Origin: JANSWY01 sp965243755
GTDB taxonomy: Bacteria; Bacteroidota; Bacteroidia; Cytophagales; Cyclobacteriaceae
NCBI GenBank assembly: GCA_965243755.1
Contig: CBDEVW010000006.1
Span: 744,001-808,000, forward strand
Length of the DNA stretch: 64,000 nucleotides
Direction: 5' to 3'
Made by a program: the position numbers and the translations under genes. The notes below the pieces were generated by a model. The model was not told the origin of the DNA, ran no database searches, and was given only the letters and a program-made list of their open reading frames with translations. The first letter of the stretch is position 1. Each line of letters begins with the position of its first letter. Below, one piece after another: positions 42,064-51,579 of the stretch.

Positions 42064-42177
42064 GTTGGGTTGTGTTTGTTACATCAAAATTATGCCTTCA
42101 CTGAGTGAATAAAAAATCATACATTCAATTGTTGACTTAATTTTGAAAAAAATAGCACGTCAAACGTCACAAGGCCG

Positions 42178-43443
42178 TCACTTCCTTCTGTAGAACTTAA
42201 TTCCAACAGTATTTTCGATAGAATTAAATACAGCAGGATCGTATGCTATTTTTGTAGAATCAACGCCTAATTCGTGAAATTGTTCTATCGTATTCTTTAC
42301 TCTGGATGAAACCAGTACGGAATCGGAATCCTGGAATGCATTCAAAAGTATGTGCATATAATTATCACTATCCAATATTTCAATCGCTTCCTGAAAGACT
42401 GGAAGGTGAGCCATCAATAGTTCGGATTCATTAGGTTTGAAAGTGATCAGCCTTTCTTTCTGGTTGAGACTGTCCAGAAAAAGGGTTTCTTCTTCAGCCA
42501 TTGCCAGACTGTCTTCTGATTTTAATTTCGTTAGGTAAATGTCCGCAAGTCCTCCCTGTGCATTGCTGCTGTAGAACACCTCACCATCTTCAGTCATGCT
42601 AAAGTAAGCTTCAAATTTCCTGGTGTTGATCGGTGGCCCAATGTTAACTGGCTCAGACCAGTTCTGCCAGGTGTTGTCAAGTCGGATGCTATAGTAGATA
42701 TCTGAGTCGCCCTCTCCACCTGGTCGATTGCTTGCAAAGAACATCGTTTTACCATCGCTCAATAAAAATGGTGATATTTCGAAATAACTGGTATTTAAAT
42801 TACCCAGGTGAATTGGCTCAGACCACCAACTGTTGTTTTCAATATTTTCTCCATCAAAGTATTTACTCTTCCCAATGAATTTGAAAGAAACATAAAGGTC
42901 TTCTTGCCCCATGCTTTCAGGCCCATTCATGGAAATCAGTAAAACATCATTGCTCTGATTAACATAAGCACCCCAAAACTCTTTGTTTTGCATGTTCATG
43001 ACAGATTTTATACTTGTTGGTTGTGGTTTTGAAAAACCTTCATCGGTTATCTTGCTAAATGAGATTCCAGTAATGGATTTATTTGCTATTTCATCAAAGG
43101 CATTTTGCAGGTATAAACCTTTGAAGTCTGTCATAAACCCAATTACCGTATTATTTGTCCGATCATTCAGTTCTTTCAGGTTTTTTGCTCGGCTAAAGAA
43201 AGTTTCTGATTGCCGTTCACTGAACCAGATATCGAATCCGCTAAATTTACCACCTATATTGCCTTTGTGCACTGTCCTGGCAAAGTACAGAACTTTATTT
43301 TCGCTATCATACAAAGGGTAAGTATCCTCTGATTTTTGATTGACATTAGAGTTTAACCGAATAGGTTCCTCAAAGTGATAAGTTTGACTGGTGCAACAAA
43401 AGATCAAAGAAAACTGAAAGACTAAAATTAATACAATACGCAT
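42178..43443 (-). CDS. PD40 beta-propeller protein with degenerate OmpA-like C-terminus, T9SS operon
   Basis: 421 aa. The frame is open 10 codons upstream, but the ATG at 43443 begins a signal peptide (MRIVLILVFQFSLIFC; a Cys-Cys pair at 16-17 could make it a lipoprotein) and lies right behind the stop of the PorP/SprF gene. PD40/WD40-like repeats (FFASNRPGGEGDSDIYYSIR; VFYSSNAQGGLADIYLTKL) fill most of it. The last 90 residues resemble an OmpA peptidoglycan-binding domain, but the usual NxxLSxxRA motif is poorly kept. Such PD40-OmpA proteins accompany PorP/SprF in T9SS loci and may anchor the complex to the cell wall. Confidence 0.8.
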   Translation of the reverse strand: MRIVLILVFQFSLIFCCTSQTYHFEEPIRLNSNVNQKSEDTYPLYDSENKVLYFARTVHKGNIGGKFSGFDIWFSERQSETFFSRAKNLKELNDRTNNTVIGFMTDFKGLYLQNAFDEIANKSITGISFSKITDEGFSKPQPTSIKSVMNMQNKEFWGAYVNQSNDVLLISMNGPESMGQEDLYVSFKFIGKSKYFDGENIENNSWWSEPIHLGNLNTSYFEISPFLLSDGKTMFFASNRPGGEGDSDIYYSIRLDNTWQNWSEPVNIGPPINTRKFEAYFSMTEDGEVFYSSNAQGGLADIYLTKLKSEDSLAMAEEETLFLDSLNQKERLITFKPNESELLMAHLPVFQEAIEILDSDNYMHILLNAFQDSDSVLVSSRVKNTIEQFHELGVDSTKIAYDPAVFNSIENTVGIKFYRRK

Positions 43444-43444
43444 A

Positions 43445-44584
43445 TTAAAAGAAGTATGGTGAAGGCGCTCCACCTCTGTTTATCATAAAGTTTATACTTA
43501 TTTCATTAACGATCACATTGTTCCCACTGGCATTTGATGTAGGTAAGTCAATGATATAATTCAATTTGATAAAATCGCTCAAGATCAGAAATGAATTGAA
43601 TGAGTATCTGCTTTCAAAATCATAAGCACCTCCAAGCCCCATTCTATTCTTGTAAATTGCCCGCGACAATAATTGAACTCTGGTTTGCTGGGTATGGTCA
43701 GTACTTATGTGCAGACCGTTCTGCCATTTCCAATCAACATTCAGGTCCACCAGACCATAAATGGAGAAGTTATGCTTCAGGCCTGTCACTGATTCAAATA
43801 TTACTGCAGTGGCTTCTGGGTTCACAAGTTTTAGCGAATTCTGAATCCCATAACCAATGCTAAAATTTCTGGTGTATAATACTATACCATTAGACAAAGA
43901 CAAGGCGTTGTGATTTGCTCTGCCTCCCGAGTACTTTTCCAGGACAGGATCTGTGTTGTCTGTGAATTGCAAAGATGTTAGATCGAGTGTGGAGTTGCTA
44001 TATAATATCGCTGCACCAAATGAGGCCATCCATTGTTTGTTGAGTGGGAGATGGATGCTGTAATTGGTACTCATCAGCGTATTTTTAAATGGACCTGATT
44101 GTTGTGAATATACCTGTCCACCAATTCCATGTTTAAATGCTGCTTCAAATGATTGCTTTTGCAGCTTTTTACGTAACTCTTCCTTCTGTTTGCGATCCAG
44201 TTGCCTGACAGTCCTTTTAATACTGTCCTGAATACTTTTTCTATAAAGCTCAACGCTGCTGATTCGCAACCCATTATTGGGAGTAGGTATTTCATTTGCA
44301 AGCCGCTCAATGTCATATGGACTTTTATACCTGACTTTTTTGGGGCCTCTGCTTTTTGTTTTCCCCTGAAGTGAACCATTCATCAGGAAGTAGGCGGTTC
44401 CCGGCGGATTTTGGATGCCGACATCAAGTCTTTGTCCACCAATTTTAATGTCAAGATAATTCTCAATTCCGGTAAACGCAGGATTGAAAAGGCTTGGTGT
44501 ATTGTACAAGTAGGAGGCAGACAAATTTTGACTGTACGCTTCTACTGAAACTACACACAGTAAGCATGCAATTGTTATTCTCAT
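43445..44584 (-). CDS. Type IX secretion system protein, PorP/SprF family
   Basis: 379 aa. Signal peptide (IACLLCVVSVEAYS, then QN), then the family hallmark SASYLYNTPSLFNPAFTGIE and an outer-membrane beta-barrel ending in Phe (GGAPSPYFF). A charged insertion (residues about 75-150, Lys/Arg rich) is longer than in basic PorP proteins. Known: SprF-type proteins are needed to export a partner with a type B C-terminal domain, as in SprB/SprF. The upstream gene encodes exactly such a protein and overlaps by 1 nt (TAATG), so this is probably its dedicated helper. Confidence 0.92.
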   Translation of the reverse strand: MRITIACLLCVVSVEAYSQNLSASYLYNTPSLFNPAFTGIENYLDIKIGGQRLDVGIQNPPGTAYFLMNGSLQGKTKSRGPKKVRYKSPYDIERLANEIPTPNNGLRISSVELYRKSIQDSIKRTVRQLDRKQKEELRKKLQKQSFEAAFKHGIGGQVYSQQSGPFKNTLMSTNYSIHLPLNKQWMASFGAAILYSNSTLDLTSLQFTDNTDPVLEKYSGGRANHNALSLSNGIVLYTRNFSIGYGIQNSLKLVNPEATAVIFESVTGLKHNFSIYGLVDLNVDWKWQNGLHISTDHTQQTRVQLLSRAIYKNRMGLGGAYDFESRYSFNSFLILSDFIKLNYIIDLPTSNASGNNVIVNEISINFMINRGGAPSPYFF

Positions 44585-47500
44585 TATTTAATAATGGTGA
44601 CTATTCCCGAATATGTATCTTCTCTGTTGAGTTTGATTAAGTAGTAATAATTGCCAACAGGGAGTGATTCTCCATTAAAGTTGCCGTCCCATGAAATGTT
44701 CTTTCCTGTTGAAGTAAAGACTAACCTACCTTGCTGATCGTGCACTTCAATTTTATTGTTATGGTAGTGCTCCAGGTTTTCAATTATCCAATAGTCATTG
44801 ATTCCGTTCCCATCTGGTGAAAATGCGTTTGGAATGTTTATTGGGGGCAATTGTTCAATGGTAATTTCTAATTCAAGAGATACCGACTCAACAGGGGTAC
44901 CGCTATCCTCACACCTGACAATGGCAGTTATTGATGGTGTTTCACTAAATGTAATATTGCTGTTAACCACCAGGAGATCATTATCAATCGCGAAGTACTC
45001 CGCACCACTTTCCAGATGATACGTATGTTGATCAAGTACATCTTCATCTTCAACAGAGAATTTACCAACTACTGTTCCAACCGGTTGTTTTTCCTTAATG
45101 ACACTATTATTAATAGAGAGATCATAAGGTGCATCGTTTGCGTTCGTGATGTTGATAATATAAAGTGCCTGAGAGAAGAACCCAAGGGGTGTTCTTGCTT
45201 CTATGAGTAACTCGTAGGTGGATTTTGTTTCATAGTCCAGGGCATTTGCAACCAGAATTTCACCATTTGAAATGGAGAACGTATTATCTGTATTGCCATT
45301 TATTATAGCATAAGAGAGTTCTTCAGGAGCATCAGAAATCACATCCACTGCACCCACCAATTCATTTCGGGCTGAAGATTCCGCAATCGTGAAATAACCG
45401 GCATTTAGCGTAGGCCGATCTACCGGAATAACCTCAACTTCTATGACAGAAATTGATGACAGATTGTTTTCATTGGTAACCTGTATGCCTAACTGATATT
45501 TAGGGATTTCATCAAAATTCAATATACCTGCATCAACAATGGACAATATTCCTTCTGCAGTGGAAATCTTAAATGCTCCACCAGTATTCCCTGAGGTAAT
45601 TTCAAAAACAAATGTACCCTGGGCATCAGTCTGAATTTGTCCTACGGAATGGTTTGCTTCTGCATTTTCGCTAACCGTAAAGTATGTTGATAGAATATTC
45701 GGGGGTTTGGAAATGGTTAGCTCCAGAACTTTCGTCGTACTTAATGCAGGTGAACCATTGTCTGTGGAAGTCATTTCTAAGGACACCTCCTGTACATTCA
45801 ATGTGTTGACTTCACCATTGGCCCATAGTTCATTACCATTTAATACTTTGAAAAAATCATTGTGAAGAACACCTTCCTCAAGCTCATAGTTAAATGACTG
45901 GTTAATATCTTCGTCATCTGTGGTAATATATGCGATAAAAGTGCTCTTATTTTCATTGGCAGTGATGATGTAGTTAGACAATGTAATGTCTGTTGGCGCC
46001 TCATTGACATCTTCCACATTGATATAAAATGACTGACTGTAGGATTCTCCATCATCATCCTGGGTGGTAACCCTTATGGAATAAACATATTTGCTTTCGA
46101 AATCAAATGATTGTTTCGCGAAAAGGGAATCTCCTAAAATTGAAAACGACTCATTATCCTCATCCCCATTCCCTTCGGATAAATAATAAAAGAATCCTTC
46201 GGTATCATCAGGGTCAATAGTAATCAATTTGCCTACAAATTGAAGGCCTGTTCCGTTTTCCGCGATGGTGTATCCGTCCAGAATTAAAGCTTCAGGACTG
46301 AGGTTGTTGAGGTTTTCTTCCGTCACTTCAATTGTAAAACGATTTTCGATGCTTGTTCCATCCTGTGCAACAGCCGCAACTCTAATATCATAGCTGTTTT
46401 TATTATCAAAATTCAATGAATCATTCAAAACCAGCAGGTAACCATCCAATTCAAAAGAGTCATTGTCTGTATCTCCCTCTCCGTTTACAAATGTAAGGGT
46501 GTTGCCAAATGCAAGGTCTTCATCAACCACAGTGAAGCTTCCGATAACTGTACCTATTGGTGCGGCTTCATTGATAGTATTATTATTGAGAGTGATATCG
46601 GTTGGTGCCTCATCTACATTTGTCACAAAAATTGTAAAATCACGAACCAGACTGTCTGTACTTTCTACCAAAAGAATGGAGATTTTATATTCCGGTGTGA
46701 CTTCATAATTTAATGATGTTGCCACATAAAGATCATCATCACTTACATAAAATACCTCTGACTCATTACCGGATTCATCGTATACTGTAAACTGGTAACT
46801 GGAAGAGTTGTCGTCATCTTCGACAATGATTTCGCTTAGGAATATGTTTTCTTCATTATTTTCAGCAATGCTTATGTTAGTAAGGGTGAAATCTGTTGGT
46901 GAATCCTCTGAGTCAATAATATTGATGGTGAAATCAGCCTGAAATGTCGCTCCAGCCTGATCCTGTACACTTATTTCAATCGGGTGGGAAGAATCGTTTT
47001 CGTAATCAAAAGAAGCCGCAGCATATAGCTTATCTTCCTCGATATAAAACAGTGAATTATCGGTCGATGCATTGTTAGTTAAAGTAAAAATAAATTTTTC
47101 ATCCTCATCAGGATCGGTAGCAGAAATCTGACCTATTAGTTCGCCTATCGCATTGTTTTCTGTGATTTCATTACTGGACAGCATTATTGCCGTTGGTGCA
47201 TTGTTTGCAGTGCCATCGTAAAGCTGCAGTTCGAATTGTTTCTCTACACTCAGGCGAGCGGGACTTCCGTTATCTGTGGCTTTGATTCTTACAGACATTG
47301 TATTTTCCTCATAGGCAGAAATATCCTGGTTCAGGTAAAGTTTGTTTTCGTTTATTACAAAGCTTTCATTATTGTCATCTCCGGCTCCCTGAATCAGTTC
47401 AAAAACATGCAGGTCATTTGGATCAGGGTCAACTGCTGTAATTATCCCAACGACAAGGCCGGGTTCTGCTAGTTTATTAACTTCCTGATTACTAAGGAGA

Positions 47501-49362
47501 ATGTCTGTAGGTGATTGGTTGGCAGGGACAATTGTAATTTCTATATTGCCGGTAATACTTAATGGGGGCTCCCCAGAGTCGGTAGAAGTAACACTGATAG
47601 TCACAGTCTCCTCATCAGCCTCAAATATATCATTGGTATATAACTTACCCTGAATCAACTCAAACCGATGGTTGTCACTTTCCGTACTGTCATTGAAAAC
47701 GTAATGATGCACATCAGCTTCATCAGCATCTTCTGTGATTAAGGTGCCCACAAAAGTACCTACAGGTAAGCCTGAGAACATTTCGGAATTGTCAAGTGCG
47801 ATTTTTGTTGGTGGATTATTGATATCTTCAATGGTTATCACAAAGTTTTCATCTGTATGTAAGCCACCTTTATCTGTGGACCTTACTCTAATCAGATAAG
47901 ACTGTCTCTCGGAGTAATTGAATTCATAGTTGGTGTACAATTTGCCTTCATAGACAAAGAAATACCTATTGTCAATGGAACCAGGACCACTACTCAGACT
48001 GTAAGTATGTTCGTCATTGGTGTCAGGATCAGAGGATGAGAAATTCCCTATAAAAGTCCCGATTGGTTGTGATTCAAAAACAGTTGCAGTATCAAGAAAA
48101 ATGCTGTCAGGCGCTTCATTAATATCAATAACTTCTATTGTAATGTCTTCTGTATAGGTAAGGCCTCCAATGTCTGTTACCTGAAGAGTGAGTACGTGAG
48201 TTGATTGTTTTTCGTAATCAAATGGAAAAAATGTACTAATTGTACTATGAAAATCTGACAGCTCATATCTATCATACTGTAAATCATTGGGTCTATGGGA
48301 AGCAGACTTGGAAACAAAAAAAGGCTGATTCACTTCCTGAGATTTGATCTTAAAATCATGAACATCCCTTACATCGTAATCCTCGGAGCTCATTGGTAAG
48401 TAATACCATTCTTTGTCAGGATTTTCTCTTACCTCATAGGTTTCTAATGAAATGTCTTTTGGCGCTTTGTTTGAAACGACTGTGGTGTTGTATGAATATC
48501 CTGCATCAAAATGATAAACCGTTCTTCCTTCAAGCAGCTTTGGAATCTGTCTTTGATTAAATGTAGAATTTCCCCAGATAGCCAGTGTACTATCCCTCAA
48601 AAGTGCAATGGTATGATGGTTTCCTGCTTCAATATTTATTACATTTCCCTGTATAGAAGAAGGGATGTTGAGTTGACCAAACAGCGTGTTATCTCCCCAT
48701 GCATAAACGTTACCAGTTTCGGATAATGCTACACTATGGAACTCCCCGGCAGCCACATCAATTATTTTCTCGGTAATCACCGGTACATTGGTTTGGCCAA
48801 AATCATTTTTACCCCAGGCAATTACAGTACTGTCTGACAGAATGGCCAGGTTATGAAAATGCCCGGCATCTATAAACATCGCTTCTAATGTGTCAGATAC
48901 ATCCAATTGTCCAAAGCTGTTGTCTCCCCATGCTACAATTTTACCCGAATCAAGTAATGCCAATGAGTGTATTTCACCAGCACTGATCATTGATACACCT
49001 ACCAGACTATCCGGCACATCTTTTTGGCCATGTGAGTTACTTCCCCAGACTACAACAGTACTATCTGCCAAAAGGGCCATTGAATGCCCGAACCCAGCCG
49101 AAATAGCGATTACATCCTGATTTATTTCAGGAATATTTCTTTGGCCATCTACATTTCCTCCTAATGAGCCCACTTTACCATTTGCTAAGGTAAGTACATG
49201 TATGTAACCCGATGAAACATTATCAATTCCGGAAGAGTCAAATGGCATGTCCAGTTGAAAATTGGTATTATCTCCCCAGTCAATGATCGTCTTGTTGGTG
49301 TCTTGAGAATAGCTAAAATATTGAATCAGGAGTAGTGTAAAAAGTAGTACCGATGATTTCAT
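44584..49362 (-). CDS. Giant SprB-like adhesin: RCC1 repeats, cadherin repeats, gliding-type C-terminal domain
   Basis: 1592 aa. Signal peptide (SVLLFTLLLIQYFSYS). Residues about 25-290 are RCC1-type repeats (ISAGFGHSMALLADSTVVVW, ISAGEIHSLALLDSGKIVAW, IDVAAGEFHSVAL), probably a seven-bladed propeller. About 12 cadherin-like repeats follow (about 300-1500; starts such as APTDITLNNNTINEAAPIGT and DPDEDE-type calcium sites). The C-terminal 88 residues (NIPNAFSPDGNGINDYWIIE) are the gliding-motility-associated type B sorting domain. Exported by the type IX system with the help of the PorP/SprF protein encoded next. Probably a cell-surface adhesin for gliding or attachment; ligand unknown. Confidence 0.93.
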   Translation of the reverse strand: MKSSVLLFTLLLIQYFSYSQDTNKTIIDWGDNTNFQLDMPFDSSGIDNVSSGYIHVLTLANGKVGSLGGNVDGQRNIPEINQDVIAISAGFGHSMALLADSTVVVWGSNSHGQKDVPDSLVGVSMISAGEIHSLALLDSGKIVAWGDNSFGQLDVSDTLEAMFIDAGHFHNLAILSDSTVIAWGKNDFGQTNVPVITEKIIDVAAGEFHSVALSETGNVYAWGDNTLFGQLNIPSSIQGNVINIEAGNHHTIALLRDSTLAIWGNSTFNQRQIPKLLEGRTVYHFDAGYSYNTTVVSNKAPKDISLETYEVRENPDKEWYYLPMSSEDYDVRDVHDFKIKSQEVNQPFFVSKSASHRPNDLQYDRYELSDFHSTISTFFPFDYEKQSTHVLTLQVTDIGGLTYTEDITIEVIDINEAPDSIFLDTATVFESQPIGTFIGNFSSSDPDTNDEHTYSLSSGPGSIDNRYFFVYEGKLYTNYEFNYSERQSYLIRVRSTDKGGLHTDENFVITIEDINNPPTKIALDNSEMFSGLPVGTFVGTLITEDADEADVHHYVFNDSTESDNHRFELIQGKLYTNDIFEADEETVTISVTSTDSGEPPLSITGNIEITIVPANQSPTDILLSNQEVNKLAEPGLVVGIITAVDPDPNDLHVFELIQGAGDDNNESFVINENKLYLNQDISAYEENTMSVRIKATDNGSPARLSVEKQFELQLYDGTANNAPTAIMLSSNEITENNAIGELIGQISATDPDEDEKFIFTLTNNASTDNSLFYIEEDKLYAAASFDYENDSSHPIEISVQDQAGATFQADFTINIIDSEDSPTDFTLTNISIAENNEENIFLSEIIVEDDDNSSSYQFTVYDESGNESEVFYVSDDDLYVATSLNYEVTPEYKISILLVESTDSLVRDFTIFVTNVDEAPTDITLNNNTINEAAPIGTVIGSFTVVDEDLAFGNTLTFVNGEGDTDNDSFELDGYLLVLNDSLNFDNKNSYDIRVAAVAQDGTSIENRFTIEVTEENLNNLSPEALILDGYTIAENGTGLQFVGKLITIDPDDTEGFFYYLSEGNGDEDNESFSILGDSLFAKQSFDFESKYVYSIRVTTQDDDGESYSQSFYINVEDVNEAPTDITLSNYIITANENKSTFIAYITTDDEDINQSFNYELEEGVLHNDFFKVLNGNELWANGEVNTLNVQEVSLEMTSTDNGSPALSTTKVLELTISKPPNILSTYFTVSENAEANHSVGQIQTDAQGTFVFEITSGNTGGAFKISTAEGILSIVDAGILNFDEIPKYQLGIQVTNENNLSSISVIEVEVIPVDRPTLNAGYFTIAESSARNELVGAVDVISDAPEELSYAIINGNTDNTFSISNGEILVANALDYETKSTYELLIEARTPLGFFSQALYIINITNANDAPYDLSINNSVIKEKQPVGTVVGKFSVEDEDVLDQHTYHLESGAEYFAIDNDLLVVNSNITFSETPSITAIVRCEDSGTPVESVSLELEITIEQLPPINIPNAFSPDGNGINDYWIIENLEHYHNNKIEVHDQQGRLVFTSTGKNISWDGNFNGESLPVGNYYYLIKLNREDTYSGIVTIIK

Positions 49363-49485
49363 AAGATAGTTTTTATTAATAGGTGTATGCTACACGTTTA
49401 ATCTGATGAATAACAGTAGACAGATTATTAAGACCCAAAAATATAGAACCTAATGATGTTTTGCAATAAATTATGTCTTAGCAAG

Positions 49486-49518
49486 CAAAAAGCCATGAAC
49501 TATTGTCCATGGCTTTAA
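49486..49518 (-). terminator. Terminator of the acyl-CoA dehydrogenase gene
   Basis: Minus strand AAAGCCATG(gacaatagtt)CATGGCTTT followed by TTGCTT. The T-run is imperfect. Confidence 0.7.
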
Positions 49519-49546
49519 CTAAATTTAGGTTAATGTAAATCTTTGT

Positions 49547-51343
49547 TTAATAAGGAAAACCGCCTTTTTCGATCATTACATCTGCAATCTGTCTTCTCAG
49601 ATCTTTGGTATTGTAAGGATCCATTTTTGTAAATCGCTTCATTCCCATCAACATTACTTTCATCTCATCACCAGAAGCGAAGCATGCTACAGCTTCGTTA
49701 CCAGCATTGTTGACTTTTTGTACTGCTTGCGATAGATATAATTTTGCCATGGCTACCTGAAGTTTTGCTCCTTCTTCGCCATTTTGTTTCACAAGTTTTT
49801 CAGCCCGAAGAATAGTGGATTCTGCTACATAAATCTCGATCACCATGTCTGCAAGGTTCATCAGGATTTCCTGCTCATCATTTAATTTTGGACCGAATGT
49901 CTGAGCAGCTTTGCCAGCCACCATCAACACTGCTTTCTTAAGTTTCTTTAATACATCTTTCTCTGCAGCGAATGGTTTGCTCAAATCTGGCGTTTCAAAA
50001 GAAGGCACAGATGTTAATTCCTTAGCGACTGCCATTGCAGGGCCCATTACATCCAATTCACCTTTCATTGCTCTTTTCAGGATCATTCCCACAAGAAGCA
50101 TTCTGTTAATTTCGTTGGTACCTTCGTATATTCTTGCAATTCTGGCATCTCTGTAGGCTCTGGCCATTGGTGCATCTTCCGAGAAGCCCATTCCACCATA
50201 AACCTGAACACCTTCATCCACAATGTAATCCAACACTTCAGAACCATGCACCTTCATGATGGCACATTCTATGGCAAACTGTTCAACTCCTTTAAGTTTT
50301 GCCTGCTGCTCGTCCATACCGTCTGAGATGAGGTCTTCAATTTTATCATCAATGTTCTGACCTGCACGATACGCTGCGGACTCAGTGGCAAATGTTCTGG
50401 TTGCCATTTCAGCCAATTTATACTTAATAGCACCAAAAGTAGATAGGGGAGTGCCAAACTGCTTTCTGTCATTGGCATATTGAGTAGCCAGTGTAGCAAC
50501 TTCTTTACAGCCACCAATAACTCCTGAAGCTAATTTGATACGGCCAATGTTGAGGATGTTAACAGCGATTTTAAAACCATTCTCCCTTTCCGAAAGCATG
50601 TTTTCAACAGGAACTTTTACGTCGTTGAAAAATACCTGACGAGTGGATGAGCCTTTGATTCCAAGCTTCACTTCTTCATCATTCATGGTAATGCCATCCC
50701 AGGTTCTTTCAACGATGAATGCCGTAAGGTTTTTGTCGTCATCAATTTTAGCAAAAACGATCAGAAGATCTGCGAAACCAGCGTTGGATATCCACATCTT
50801 CTGACCGTTGATCAGGTAGTGTTTGCCATCCTCGCTGAGGGTAGCTTTGGTCTTTCCAGAGTTGGCATCAGATCCAGCATCTGGCTCTGTCAGACAGTAG
50901 CAGGCTTTCCATTCGCCTGTGGCTAGCTTGGTTACATATTTTTGTTTTTGCTCTTCAGTACCGTAGTAAAGGATTGGAAGCGTACCAATTCCGGTATGAG
51001 CACCATAGGCAGTTGAAAATGAGCCAGCAGCACCCATGATATCTGCAATCAACATACCAGTGTTAAAATTCATACCAAGTCCACCATATGCTTCTGGAAT
51101 AGATACACCTAACAGACCCAATTCACCGGCTTTGTCCATTAAAGAAGGCATTAAACCATCTTCCATCTTATCGATTCTCTCGATATTAGGTTTGATTTCC
51201 TTTTCGATAAAATCCTGAGTGGCCTGAGCCATCATCTTTTGCTCTTCGGAGAATTCTTCCGGAATGAAGATCTCGTCTGCTGAAGTCTCTCTGATCAAAA
51301 ATTCGCCACCTTTAATTGCGTCTTTCTCAAGTGTTGCGTCCAT
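49547..51343 (-). CDS. Acyl-CoA dehydrogenase
   Basis: 598 aa. The first 400 residues are a standard acyl-CoA dehydrogenase: ACYCLTEPDAGSDANSGKTK, KMWISNAGFADLLIVFAKID, SSTRQVFFNDVKVP, VQVYGGMGFSEDAP, and the catalytic base in IYEGTNEINRMLLVG. A C-terminal helical extension of about 180 residues matches the long VLCAD/ACAD9-like form common in Bacteroidota. It is FAD-dependent and carries out the first step of beta-oxidation. Two palindromic sites lie upstream (51398-51413, 51434-51449). Confidence 0.95.
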   Translation of the reverse strand: MDATLEKDAIKGGEFLIRETSADEIFIPEEFSEEQKMMAQATQDFIEKEIKPNIERIDKMEDGLMPSLMDKAGELGLLGVSIPEAYGGLGMNFNTGMLIADIMGAAGSFSTAYGAHTGIGTLPILYYGTEEQKQKYVTKLATGEWKACYCLTEPDAGSDANSGKTKATLSEDGKHYLINGQKMWISNAGFADLLIVFAKIDDDKNLTAFIVERTWDGITMNDEEVKLGIKGSSTRQVFFNDVKVPVENMLSERENGFKIAVNILNIGRIKLASGVIGGCKEVATLATQYANDRKQFGTPLSTFGAIKYKLAEMATRTFATESAAYRAGQNIDDKIEDLISDGMDEQQAKLKGVEQFAIECAIMKVHGSEVLDYIVDEGVQVYGGMGFSEDAPMARAYRDARIARIYEGTNEINRMLLVGMILKRAMKGELDVMGPAMAVAKELTSVPSFETPDLSKPFAAEKDVLKKLKKAVLMVAGKAAQTFGPKLNDEQEILMNLADMVIEIYVAESTILRAEKLVKQNGEEGAKLQVAMAKLYLSQAVQKVNNAGNEAVACFASGDEMKVMLMGMKRFTKMDPYNTKDLRRQIADVMIEKGGFPY

Positions 51344-51397
51344 TGACTTGTAATGTTTTTATCGTGATTAATTAATTTCTTTTTGGTTTCTTATTTG

Positions 51398-51413
51398 TTA
51401 TGCATGCATAACA
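51398..51413. promoter_or_regulatory. Palindromic operator candidate 1
   Basis: GTTATGCATGCATAAC, a perfect 16-bp palindrome, 55 nt upstream of the acyl-CoA dehydrogenase start. Centre 36 bp from the second copy. Probably bound by a dimeric repressor (TetR- or MarR-like). Confidence 0.65.
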
Positions 51414-51433
51414 TATTGCAATATAATAATTTT

Positions 51434-51449
51434 ATTATGCATGCATAAC
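51434..51449. promoter_or_regulatory. Palindromic operator candidate 2
   Basis: ATTATGCATGCATAAC contains the perfect 14-bp palindrome TTATGCATGCATAA (51435-51448). It lies in the divergent region between the dehydrogenase and the LytS-type kinase. Confidence 0.65.
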
Positions 51450-51579
51450 ATAATTTATAAAATTTTTATTTCTATTCCAATTTTTACAGGTCATCTGTAT
51501 TATTCAACAATTCACTCTTCAGGTTAAGGGTACTTTCAGTTGGGTTCATTTAATTTACAACTGAATTTTGAAGTAATCA

